From contig JAOPVP010000028.1 in the NCBI GenBank assembly GCA_025966135.1, positions 1 through 62,205 of the forward strand: DNA of 62,205 nt, given 5' to 3'. Shown here piece by piece: positions 51,558 to 59,571 of the stretch. The translations under genes and the position numbers were made by a program. The first letter of the stretch is position 1. Every line of letters begins with the position of its first letter. Below the pieces are notes generated by a model. It made no database searches. It was not told the origin of the DNA and worked only from the letters and a program-made list of their open reading frames with translations. The DNA comes from Frankiales bacterium. Its GTDB lineage: Bacteria > Actinomycetota > Actinomycetes > Mycobacteriales > SCTD01.

Positions 51558-52616
51558 GTGAAGCCACGCGTCGTTCTCGTCACCGGTGTCAGCCGCTATC
51601 TCGGCACCCGTCTGGCCAGCACGCTGGCCGCCGACCCCTCGATCGAGCGCGTCATCGGGGTGGACACCGTGCCGCCTCGCCCGGAGGCCTCCCACGTGCT
51701 CGGACGCACGGAGTTCGTGCGCGCCGACATCCGCAACCCGCTGATCGCCAAGGTGATCGCCCAGGCGGAGGTCGACACCGTCGTGCACATGAACGTCATC
51801 GCGACGCCGCTGGGCGCCGGCGGCCGCACGGCGATGAAGGAGATCAACGTCATCGGGACGATGCAGCTGCTGGCCGCCTGCCAGAAGGCGCCGTCCATGC
51901 GCAAGCTCGTCGTCAAGAGCACGACCGCGGTCTACGGCTCCTCGCCGCGCGACCCGGCACTGTTCACCGAGGACAGCGAGCCCAAGTCGTCGCCGAAGTC
52001 CGGCTACGCCAAGGACGCCGTCGAGGTCGAGGGGTACGTCCGCGGCTTCGGTCGGCGACGCCCCGACGTCACGCTGACGCTGCTGCGCTTCACCAACTTC
52101 ATCGGTCCGGTCATCGAGACGCCGCTGACCCGCTACCTGTCACTCCCGGTCGTTCCCACGGTCCTCGGTTTCGACCCGCGCATCCAGCTCTGCCACGAGG
52201 ACGACGGCATCGAGGTACTGCGGCGCTGCGTCCTCGAGGACCACCCGGGCATCTTCAACGTCGGGGGGAGCGGCGTGCTGCTGCTCTCCCAAGCGGTACG
52301 GCGAGTAGGTCGCCTCGCATGGCCGGTGCCCTCGCCCATGGTGTCCCTGGTGGGCCGGGCCTTCCGACGGGCCGGGCTGGTCGACTTCTCCCCGGAGCAG
52401 ATGCGCTACCTCGAGCACGGCCGCGTCGCCGACGTCAGCCGCCTCTCTGCTCGGCTCGGCTGGACGCCCCGCTCCACCGCCGAGGCCATGCAGGCCTTCG
52501 TCGAGCGCTCGCCCCGCATCCTCAACCCCGAGACCGTCGCAGCAGCCGAGGAACGGTTGCTCAGCCTTCTCACCCGTCGCCGCACCATCACCACCAAGGA
52601 GCCCGTCCGTGCCTGA
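51558..52616 (+). CDS. NAD-dependent epimerase/dehydratase (extended SDR)
   Basis: A 352-residue extended SDR: Rossmann TGVSRYLGTRLAS, VVHMNVIATP, STTAVYGSSPRDP, and a YxxxK at SGYAKDAVE. The substrate domain ends ARLGWTPRSTAEAMQAFVE, typical of sugar-nucleotide epimerases. Substrate unknown. GTG at 51558 follows GCGAGGAG. It overlaps the acyltransferase gene by eight bases, an association seen in many actinobacteria. Confidence 0.85.
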   Translation: MKPRVVLVTGVSRYLGTRLASTLAADPSIERVIGVDTVPPRPEASHVLGRTEFVRADIRNPLIAKVIAQAEVDTVVHMNVIATPLGAGGRTAMKEINVIGTMQLLAACQKAPSMRKLVVKSTTAVYGSSPRDPALFTEDSEPKSSPKSGYAKDAVEVEGYVRGFGRRRPDVTLTLLRFTNFIGPVIETPLTRYLSLPVVPTVLGFDPRIQLCHEDDGIEVLRRCVLEDHPGIFNVGGSGVLLLSQAVRRVGRLAWPVPSPMVSLVGRAFRRAGLVDFSPEQMRYLEHGRVADVSRLSARLGWTPRSTAEAMQAFVERSPRILNPETVAAAEERLLSLLTRRRTITTKEPVRA

Positions 52617-53577
52617 GGCCAGGGTCATCCCGCTGCGTGCGGTCGCCGGCGACGACGTACGCAAGGGCAAGCGTCCCGAGGCCGACCTGCCGGTCTCCGA
52701 CCCGCCGCCGCCCAGCCCCCCGGTCGCCGAGCCGGGCGAGTGGGAGCAGAAGGTCGCCGGCGGGCTCGCGTTCCTGCGCCGTCGGATCACCGGGGACTAC
52801 GACGTCGATGACTTCGGCTTCGACAAGGACCTCACCGAGCACGTCTTCATGCCGCCGCTGCGGCCGCTCTACGAGAAGTGGTTCCGGGTCGAGACTCGCG
52901 GGCTCGACAACGTCCCCGACGTCGGTGGCGCTCTCATCGTGGGCAACCACTCCGGGACCATCCCGGTCGACGCGCTGATGACCACGCTCGCACTGCACGA
53001 CCACCACCCGGCCCACCGCTGCATGCGACTGCTGGGTGCCGACCTGGTCTTCACGGTCCCGGGCCTGGCGCCGATCGCCCGCAAGACCGGCAACACGCTG
53101 GCCTGCAACGCCGACGCCGAGCGGTTGCTGTGCGGCGACGAGCTCGTCGGCGTCTTCCCCGAGGGCTTCAAGGGCATCGGCAAGCCCTTCTCCGAGCGGT
53201 ACAAGCTGCAGCGCTTCGGTCGTGGGGGCTTCGTCTCCGCCGCCCTGCGCACTGGCAAGCCGATCATCCCGGTCTCGATCGTTGGCGCCGAGGAGATCTA
53301 CCCGCTCATCGGCAACAACAAGACCCTCGCCCGACTCCTCGGCCTGCCGTACGTGCCGATCACGCCGCTGTTCCCGTGGTTGGGCTTGCTGGGAGCGATC
53401 CCGCTGCCGAGCAAGTGGATCATCGAGTTCGGCGAGCCGATCGAGACCGCCCACCTCGGCGGCGCAGCCGCGGCCGAGGACCCGATGCTCGTGTTCAACC
53501 TGACCGACCAGGTCCGCGAGACGATCCAGTCCACGCTCTACACGCTCCTCATGCAGCGCCGCTCCGTCTTCTTCTGA
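52609..53577 (+). CDS. lysophospholipid acyltransferase (PlsC-like)
   Basis: A 322-residue acyltransferase. The catalytic motif is NHSGTIPVDALMTTLAL, followed by block II/III-like GADLVFTVPGLAPIARKTGN and VFPEGFKGIGKPFSERYKLQRFGRGGFVSAAL with conserved EG, then PIIPVSIVGAEEIYP. This fits the 1-acyl-sn-glycerol-3-phosphate acyltransferase superfamily. The N-terminal 90 residues (Pro-rich, DYDVDDFGFDKDLTEH) are an actinobacterial extension. GTG at 52609 has AAGGAG seven bases before. Confidence 0.87.
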   Translation: MPEARVIPLRAVAGDDVRKGKRPEADLPVSDPPPPSPPVAEPGEWEQKVAGGLAFLRRRITGDYDVDDFGFDKDLTEHVFMPPLRPLYEKWFRVETRGLDNVPDVGGALIVGNHSGTIPVDALMTTLALHDHHPAHRCMRLLGADLVFTVPGLAPIARKTGNTLACNADAERLLCGDELVGVFPEGFKGIGKPFSERYKLQRFGRGGFVSAALRTGKPIIPVSIVGAEEIYPLIGNNKTLARLLGLPYVPITPLFPWLGLLGAIPLPSKWIIEFGEPIETAHLGGAAAAEDPMLVFNLTDQVRETIQSTLYTLLMQRRSVFF

Positions 53578-53592
53578 CCTCGGCTTCCTCCC

Positions 53593-53642
53593 TTGCGTCT
53601 GCTCACGGGTGCGGCCGACGTGTCCGGCGGAGCGGACACAAG
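53593..53642. repeat. 50-bp inverted-repeat element, copy C
   Basis: TTGCGTCTGCTC opens and GAGCGGACACAAG closes the element around GTGCGGCCGACGTGTCC. Compared with copy A, the right arm has two changes, so it pairs less well. It lies between convergent acyltransferase (plus) and HAD (minus) genes. Confidence 0.82.
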
Positions 53643-53656
53643 GGGGTGTACGGCGG

Positions 53657-54577
53657 TTAGTGGAAGGCGCGGCGGGCGCGGGCGAGCAAGCTGTGGCTGG
53701 CGACGTGCCGGCGGCGCAGCGCGAGGCCGGCCATCACACCACCCACGAGCATCCCTGTTCCGGCCGTCGCGGGGACACCGACCTTCGCGGCCTTGCGCCC
53801 GGTGCGGAAGTCCCTGACCTCCCAGCCGTTCTCGCGGGCGGCGAGGCGCAGCCCGGTGTCGGGGTTGATGGCGACGGCGTGACCGACGGCCGACAGCATC
53901 GGGACGTCGTTCACGGAGTCCGAGTAGGCCGTGCAGCGACCCAGGTCGAGGCCTTCGCGCTCGGCGAGTGCCTTGACTGCCTCCGCCTTCGACGGCCCGT
54001 GCAGCGGCTCGCCGACCAGGCGGCCGGTGTAGCGACCGTCCTCGACCTCGGCGACGGTGCCGAGTGCGCCGGTCAGCCCGAGCCGTCTCGCGATGATCCG
54101 AGCCAACTCGACGGGGGTGGCGGTCACGAGGAAGACGCGCTGGCCGGCGTCGAGGTGGGACTGGGCGAGGGCCCGGGTGCCGGACCAGATCCGCTGCGCC
54201 ATCAGCTCGTCGTAGATCTCCTCGCCGTACGTGACGATGTCGCTGACGCTCTTGCCGGCCACCAGCGAGAGCGCCTTCTCGCGTGCCTCGGCGACGGCCT
54301 CAAGGTCCTCCTTGCCCCGCACCCGGAAGCGCAGCTGCTGCCAGCCGAAGCGGAGCAGGTCGCCTGTCGTCACCAGCCCTCGGCCGGCCATCCCCTTGCC
54401 GAAGAAGTAGATCGAGGCACCGCGGATCATGGTGTTGTCGACGTCGAAGAAAGCGGCCGCGCTCGGGTCGGCCACCACCGCCAGCGAGGCCTCGACCTCC
54501 GCGGCCGCGGCAGAGGCAGCGCCGGCGAGGACGGCACTCACGCCGTCACCCTCGGACCTCTTGCGCAGTCGCATCAC
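53657..54577 (-). CDS. HAD-IB family phosphatase (SerB-like)
   Basis: A 306-residue HAD superfamily IB protein. Motif I is [19 protein letters not shown] (DxDxT), motif [13 protein letters not shown] (Thr), motif [11 protein letters not shown] with Lys, and motif [26 protein letters not shown]. The pattern is that of phosphoserine phosphatase-like or membrane-associated HAD-IB proteins commonly encoded beside acyltransferases. A terminal hydrophobic stretch ([15 protein letters not shown]) may bind the membrane. GTG at 54577 or ATG at 54574 starts it. Confidence 0.88.
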   Translation of the reverse strand: MMRLRKRSEGDGVSAVLAGAASAAAAEVEASLAVVADPSAAAFFDVDNTMIRGASIYFFGKGMAGRGLVTTGDLLRFGWQQLRFRVRGKEDLEAVAEAREKALSLVAGKSVSDIVTYGEEIYDELMAQRIWSGTRALAQSHLDAGQRVFLVTATPVELARIIARRLGLTGALGTVAEVEDGRYTGRLVGEPLHGPSKAEAVKALAEREGLDLGRCTAYSDSVNDVPMLSAVGHAVAINPDTGLRLAARENGWEVRDFRTGRKAAKVGVPATAGTGMLVGGVMAGLALRRRHVASHSLLARARRAFH

Positions 54578-54660
54578 GCCGTCACCCTAGGGCAGCCACG
54601 CGCGGACAAACACCCTTGAAAGGCGGACAGCCACCCGCGAAGGCGACCCCTGGAGCAGCC

Positions 54661-54696
54661 CGAAGCCCCGGTTCCGCAACGGGAACCGGGGCTTCG
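54661..54696. terminator. terminator hairpin after the LPRTG gene
   Basis: CGAAGCCCCGGTTCC (54661-54675) pairs perfectly with GGAACCGGGGCTTCG (54682-54696) around a six-base loop. On the minus strand it lies 43 bases after the stop of the LPRTG surface-protein gene. The 15-bp GC stem makes a convincing terminator. Confidence 0.8.
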
Positions 54697-54739
54697 GGGG
54701 TGGATGTCGCGCCTACTGGCGAGGCCTTGCTCGGTGGCT

Positions 54740-56191
54740 CTAGTCGGCGAGGTGGGCCAGGCGACGACGACGGGCCACCATGGCCAGACCGACGAGGCCA
54801 GTCGCGATCGCACCCGTCAACGGCAGGTTGGCGCCGGTGCGCGGGAGCATCGGGGTCGAGTCGATCGTGACCGGCTCTCCGACCGTGTGCACCAGCGTGA
54901 CCGGGGTGGCCGCGACGAGTGCGTTGCTGTTGACCATGCTCAGGCGCACCAGCGGCGCGGCTGCCTTGAGCGGGTTGATGGCGATGGCGGCGCCGGAGGC
55001 GTGAGCCTCGGCGCTGCGGCCGTCGGCGGACACCTTCGAGGTGCCCACGCCGTCCTGCACGCTGATGCCCAGCAGGCTGATTGCGCCCTGGAGCTGCGAG
55101 AGCGCACCGTTGACCGCATCGGTGACAGAGCCCGGGATGATGTTGCCAAGGGCGTCACCCAGGTGGATCCCGGTCTTGTCGAGGATCAGGTCCGCCACAC
55201 CCGCGACCTTGACGTGCACGATCTGCGACGACGGCGTCGGTGCGCTGGCCTTGCCGGCCACACCGGCCGCGGTGGCGGTGGCGGTGCTGGTGAGGGCCTG
55301 GACAGTGACGAGACCACCGAGCACCTGGACGTCGGACAGCGCGTTGCTGGACGTCGCGGTGACGGCGTCGCCCGCCCGGACGATGGAACGGTCGCTGTTG
55401 AGCTTGGCGATGTGCAGCAGCGAGCCGGTGTCGGCCAGCGCGGTGGGCAGGCCCTGCAGCGTGTTGAGGGTGCTGCTCAATGTGGAGGAGACCTGGTTGA
55501 TGGCGGAGGCGACGGGCGCCGCCGCGCCAGGCAGCTGGCCGCTCAGGGTGTTCAGCGTGTTGGTGACCGTGGCGGCGACCGGGGCGGACGTGCTGCCGGC
55601 GGAGCCGACGCTGCTGCCGAGGGCGCTGGTCAGCTGGCTGATGACCGGCCCGAGGGCCGTCGAGAGGCCGGGGACGCTGAGGTCGATGTTCGCGACGGCG
55701 CTGTGGCTCGCGGACAGGACGCCGTTCAGGGTGGTCGTGGGGTCGTTGACCAGGCTCGTGGATGGCAGGACGTCGAGCTTGAGGCCGTTCTGGTCGATGT
55801 GGACCAGACCACCCGGCGCGGGCTTGCGGTCGCCCTTGAGGTCGGCCGACGACTTGTAGCCGGCGAGCAGGTTGGAGACGACCGGGATGTTGCTGTCGGC
55901 TGAGCCGAGGGCCGCGAGGGCGTTGCCCGTGACCGCGGAGGTGAGCGTGCTCACGGTGCCGTCGGTCAGGGAGATGTCCTGAACGATGTGCTGTGGGAGC
56001 AGGTTGCCTGGCAGGGCGACCGGAAGGTTGATCTCGAGGCGAAGAACGCTGCCGACGGCCTGGCCGTACTGCAGCGGAGCGCCCTTGCTCGTGCTGGTCG
56101 CGGCGCTTGCCGTGCCGGCGCCGGCAGCGACGAGCGTGCCGGTGGCGAGGGCCAGGGCGGTCAGCCGCGCGACCCGTCCGTTGCTGGTCAT
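54740..56191 (-). CDS. large LPRTG sortase-anchored surface protein
   Basis: A 483-residue secreted protein from ATG 56191 (AAGGGGA upstream). The signal peptide is about 1-31 (AGAGTASAAT). A low-charge Ala/Ser/Thr/Leu/Val-rich body has repeat-like helices (VTNTLNTLSGQLPGAAAPVASAINQVSSTLSSTLNTL). The C-terminus is LPRTGANLPLTGAIATGLVGLAMVARRRR, a complete LPxTG sorting signal. It is adjacent to rsbN and bldN; in Streptomyces sigma-BldN drives surface proteins (chaplins, rodlins), so co-regulation is inferred. It is not a chaplin itself. Confidence 0.82.
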   Translation of the reverse strand: MTSNGRVARLTALALATGTLVAAGAGTASAATSTSKGAPLQYGQAVGSVLRLEINLPVALPGNLLPQHIVQDISLTDGTVSTLTSAVTGNALAALGSADSNIPVVSNLLAGYKSSADLKGDRKPAPGGLVHIDQNGLKLDVLPSTSLVNDPTTTLNGVLSASHSAVANIDLSVPGLSTALGPVISQLTSALGSSVGSAGSTSAPVAATVTNTLNTLSGQLPGAAAPVASAINQVSSTLSSTLNTLQGLPTALADTGSLLHIAKLNSDRSIVRAGDAVTATSSNALSDVQVLGGLVTVQALTSTATATAAGVAGKASAPTPSSQIVHVKVAGVADLILDKTGIHLGDALGNIIPGSVTDAVNGALSQLQGAISLLGISVQDGVGTSKVSADGRSAEAHASGAAIAINPLKAAAPLVRLSMVNSNALVAATPVTLVHTVGEPVTIDSTPMLPRTGANLPLTGAIATGLVGLAMVARRRRLAHLAD

Positions 56192-56735
56192 GTGAGTCCC
56201 CTTGTTCACGATGATCACCTGTCGGTGACTTGTCTCGGTGCTACGGACGTTTCGCTTCGAACCGGACCGATCGCTTCCGGGGGCGTGCCGTCTTGTCACC
56301 CCCAACGACGCCCCCTTCGCTTGGTGACGCGGGGTAGGCGAGAAGTTTCTCACGTACCACTGGATAAACCGGGCACAGAATCAGTAACGGGGACAGAACG
56401 ACCAGGCGAGGTAGTCCGATGGGACTATCAAGTCCGGTTTGAAAGGACGGGCGAGGGATGGCCCGGGCGGCTTCCTGCCATCACCCTCCGTAGCATTCCA
56501 AGCGCGGTTCGGGGGGTCTTGCCATCACGGTGGGTCAAGACGCGGCATCCGTCGCGACGGCCGGCGTTTCTCCTGCCGCACCAGCCGGACTTTCTCGGCG
56601 CCCCAGCCGTCCTGGGTCGGAAGGGCCCCTGTTACCTGCGGTAACAGGGGCAACCGCATCGGCGACCCTCGACGCACCGAAGGTCGCCGAGGGAGCCGAC
56701 GTCAGCAAACGTCAGCGAACGTCACCAGCGGGTGC
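56192..56735. other. 544-bp gap between rsbN and the LPRTG gene
   Basis: No gene is recognised here. The part next to 56191 should hold the promoter of the LPRTG gene, though no clear -35/-10 pair could be assigned. A perfect terminator-like hairpin lies at 56625-56651. The rest is unremarkable high-GC sequence. Confidence 0.6.
56625..56651. terminator. perfect hairpin downstream of rsbN
   Basis: GCCCCTGTTACC (56625-56636) and GGTAACAGGGGC (56640-56651) are exact 12-bp complements with a three-base loop TGC. It lies 84 bases past the rsbN stop on the minus strand and probably ends the bldN-rsbN transcript. Confidence 0.72.
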
Positions 56736-57980
56736 TCAGCGGGCGGACGAGTCCGCGGGGAGGAGGGGGAGGAGGGAGGCCAGCGGCGGGAGCGGGATGC
56801 CGCTCGGCAGGATCGGCGGCAGCGACGGGATGATCGGCGGCAGCGAGGGGAGCGGGAACGGGAACGGGGACGGGCTCGGGGTCGACGTCGGAGACGGCGT
56901 CGGCGAGGGGGTCTCCGTGGGCGAGTCGGTGGGCGTCGCGTCCGGCGCGGGCGGCTGCGAGGGCGACGGGTCGACCGACGGCGTCGGGTCCGACGACGCC
57001 GGCTGGACGCAGGTGCACGGCGGCACGTTGTTGTCGTTGCTCGGGGAGGCGGTGGCGCCGGGCATCGGGACCGGCTCGCTCGGGAGCGTCGGGCCACCGC
57101 CCTGCGGGAAGCACGAGCTGGTACAGGTGCCGATCGACAGCAGCTGGCCCGCCGTACTGCCGACCTCGGTCACGAGCTGCAGCGACTGCCGGGCGATCCG
57201 CTGCGAGCCCGCAGGGAGGTCGGGGATGATCGAGGTCAGGCGGACCTGCTGCTGCGACGAGAAAGTCGTGAGGATCCGCAGCGGCGCCGGTTTGCCGCTC
57301 GTCCGGTAGGCCTTCTCGAGCAGCGAGCGGCCGCTGCTGGTCTCGGCGTCGAAGTCCGACAGGGTCGTGTTGATCCTGGCCTGGACAGAGCTGCCGAGCG
57401 TGGCTCCGGCGGCCAGCGGTCCGGTGCTGCCGCCACCGAGCGAGAGCTCACGCTCCCCGTGCGCGAGAGCCCGAACCTCGCGCAGCCGGGTAGCCGCGAA
57501 CTCGAGGTGCTTCGAACCCTTGGAGATGTCCCCCTGGGCCATCGTCAGCTGGACGTCCTCCGCGCCGCGCTTGAGGCCGTAGAACGGCTGACCCGGCAGC
57601 GAACGCGACGCGGCCACCCCCACGCCGGTGAAGGCGATGACGCCGGCCATCGCGCCCGCGGTCACGCCGATCCGGCGCTGAGCCTTGTTGCTCTGGGTCC
57701 AGGAGACGGCGGCCTCGAGGGCCTTCGACCCTGCCGGAGCGGGAGCGGCCAGGGGCGGGAGCGTGGCTGCCTGGACGGTCGCGACGGCCACCAGACGGGC
57801 GCGCAGTGCGGTCCGGAACTCCGGGCGGGGGATGCTGGGTGCGTCGAACGACGGTGCGACGGCGCGCAGCCGGGTCGCGAGGGACGCATGCCCGCCGGTC
57901 AACGTGGCGGGGCCGGAGACCGCGCCGTCCAACAGCCGGGCCAGCTCCTCGATCCGGGCGCGGGTGCCCAGCGGGTTCAT
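56736..57980 (-). CDS. rsbN: RsbN-like anti-sigma factor (DUF5667)
   Basis: A 414-residue membrane protein from ATG 57980 (GAGAGGAG upstream). A cytosolic head (about 1-135, likely sigma-binding) is followed by one membrane helix (about 140-160) and a DUF5667 domain (RSLPGQPFYGLKRGAEDVQLTMAQGDISKGSKHLEFAATRLREVRAL). A Pro/Ser/Thr-rich outer tail with Cys residues (TCTSSCFPQ, PPCTCVQP) ends it. RsbN, the anti-sigma factor of BldN in Streptomyces, has this layout and is encoded directly after bldN, as here (127-bp gap). Its long proline-rich tail is unusual. Confidence 0.8.
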   Translation of the reverse strand: MNPLGTRARIEELARLLDGAVSGPATLTGGHASLATRLRAVAPSFDAPSIPRPEFRTALRARLVAVATVQAATLPPLAAPAPAGSKALEAAVSWTQSNKAQRRIGVTAGAMAGVIAFTGVGVAASRSLPGQPFYGLKRGAEDVQLTMAQGDISKGSKHLEFAATRLREVRALAHGERELSLGGGSTGPLAAGATLGSSVQARINTTLSDFDAETSSGRSLLEKAYRTSGKPAPLRILTTFSSQQQVRLTSIIPDLPAGSQRIARQSLQLVTEVGSTAGQLLSIGTCTSSCFPQGGGPTLPSEPVPMPGATASPSNDNNVPPCTCVQPASSDPTPSVDPSPSQPPAPDATPTDSPTETPSPTPSPTSTPSPSPFPFPLPSLPPIIPSLPPILPSGIPLPPLASLLPLLPADSSAR

Positions 57981-58107
57981 GACCGGGCTCCTCTCGTGAC
58001 GGCACCACGGACCTCGAAGCCCGTCAGCCCGACCAACGAGGCGCAGGGCTCAACGGTGACGGGGATGGGGTGAAAACGGCCCAGAATGACTATCAGTGCT
58101 CGGGTCG

Positions 58108-58974
58108 TCACAGTTCCACCCCCTCGGGCAGCAGCCGGCCGAGGGTGCGGATGGCGCGGTACTGCAAGGCCTTGACCGCGCCGTCGTTCTTGCCCATCAC
58201 CTGTGCGGTCTCGGAAACCGACAGTCCCTGCAGGAAACGCAGCACGATGCACTCCTGCTGCTCGGCGTTGAGCTGCTTCACGACCTGGAGCAGCACCTTG
58301 TTCTGCATGGCCTCGAGGACCTCGCGCTCCGGACCGGCCTGCACAGGCGCCGCGCCCGACTCCGTCACGTCCTCGGTGGTCAGCTCGAGGCGGTAACGAC
58401 CGCTCTTGTAGTGGTCGGCGATGAGGTTGCGGGCGATGGTCACGAACCAGGCGCCGACGTCACGACCCTGCCAGGTGAAGGAGTTGATGCGACGCAGCGC
58501 GCGCAGGAAGGTCTCGCTGGTCAGGTCCTCCGCGAGCTGCGAGCTCGCCACCCGGTACACGACATAGCGGTAGACCTGGTCGACGTACTTGTCGTACAGC
58601 TCCCCGAAGGCCTCGGCGTCGCCGGTCTGGGCGCGCTGGACGAGACCGATCGCGATCGCCGTGTCGCCCTCGGGCGCGGCGTGCTCCACCTCGACCTCAG
58701 GCCGGCTCGGAGACGGCACGACGGCGGTCTCTGCTGGCGCGATCCGTGCCGTCGAGGTCAGCGCGAAGGCAGGCGAGCGCTCTCCGTCCAGCAGGTCCCG
58801 ACTGGTCATCTCCGCCCGGGCGTTGCGCATGAGCTCGTCACGGCGACTGTCGGACACGGCCGCGTTGAGCACGGACTGGCCCTGCTCGGGACGCGGGCCG
58901 GGTCGGCTCACGGGCCCGGCTCCGGCCACGGTGCAGCAGCGGCGTGCGTGGCAGGCGCCACGGCCGCACGGCAC
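58108..58974 (-). CDS. bldN: developmental ECF sigma factor BldN
   Basis: A 288-residue sigma factor. Region 2 (about 110-185: VQRAQTGDAEAFGELYDKYVDQVYRYVVYRV, LTSETFLRALRRINSFTWQGRDVGAWFVTIARN) and region 4 (about 225-280: LNAEQQECIVLRFLQGLSVSETAQVMGKNDGAVKALQYRAIRTL) are very close to streptomycete BldN. Like BldN it has a long N-terminal extension (about 100 residues) that may be a cleaved pro-sequence. In Streptomyces BldN drives aerial growth genes including bldM and chaplins. GTG at 58974 starts it; later starts are possible. Confidence 0.9.
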   Translation of the reverse strand: MPCGRGACHARRCCTVAGAGPVSRPGPRPEQGQSVLNAAVSDSRRDELMRNARAEMTSRDLLDGERSPAFALTSTARIAPAETAVVPSPSRPEVEVEHAAPEGDTAIAIGLVQRAQTGDAEAFGELYDKYVDQVYRYVVYRVASSQLAEDLTSETFLRALRRINSFTWQGRDVGAWFVTIARNLIADHYKSGRYRLELTTEDVTESGAAPVQAGPEREVLEAMQNKVLLQVVKQLNAEQQECIVLRFLQGLSVSETAQVMGKNDGAVKALQYRAIRTLGRLLPEGVEL

Positions 58975-59122
58975 AGCACCGGTACCCGCATCGTGCTCCG
59001 TTCCATACCAGCGCCCCTGCCGATATGTGAGGTCTGCCCCATCGTAGGCGCCGGACAGCGCGTTGGTAGGGGATAACTGGACACCTTGCCTGTCGGCACC
59101 TACCCGGCACTCCCTGAGGCTC

Positions 59123-59512
59123 TCAGCCGCCTCGGCTGACAGCCAGGGTCAGGCGGGTGAGCTCGCGCTCCAGGCGCGGTAAGCCTTCTACCTTCCCCAG
59201 GCACAGCGCGGCGCCGGCTTCCCGGGCCGCGCGCTCCACCTCGGCGTCGACGTAGGCGGTGTACAGCACGACCTGCTGACCGGGGCGGGCCGCACGCAGT
59301 CTCCGGGTGGACTCGAGGCCGTCCATCCCCGGCATCCGCAGATCCATCACGACGACGTGCGGATCGCTCGCGGCGGCCATCTCGAGAGCCTGCTCGCCGC
59401 TGTCCGCCGCACCGACCACGTCGAAACCATCGAGGCGGAGCATGTCGGACACCACCTCGCGGATGTGCTCGGTGTCGTCGACGACGAGTACGCGCACGCC
59501 GTGCTCTTCCAC
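59123..59512 (-). CDS. stand-alone response-regulator receiver protein
   Basis: A 129-residue CheY-like REC domain with no output domain. The acidic pair (VLVVDDTEH), phosphoacceptor Asp (VVVMDLRMPGMDG), switch Thr (VLYTAYVDA) and conserved Lys (ALCLGKVEG) are all present, so phosphorylation should be possible. No histidine kinase is encoded near. It diverges from the penicillin-binding protein gene across 59 bp. Confidence 0.9.
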   Translation of the reverse strand: MEEHGVRVLVVDDTEHIREVVSDMLRLDGFDVVGAADSGEQALEMAAASDPHVVVMDLRMPGMDGLESTRRLRAARPGQQVVLYTAYVDAEVERAAREAGAALCLGKVEGLPRLERELTRLTLAVSRGG

Positions 59513-59571
59513 GCCGTCCCCCCTGGCCGGCGAGCGATTCCGCTCGCGCCGTTGGGACGTACCCTGCCCCC

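Noticed and set aside
54740..56191. Surface protein near bldN considered as a chaplin
   Set aside because: It lacks the chaplin domain and its paired Cys, and carries LPRTG instead of LAxTG.
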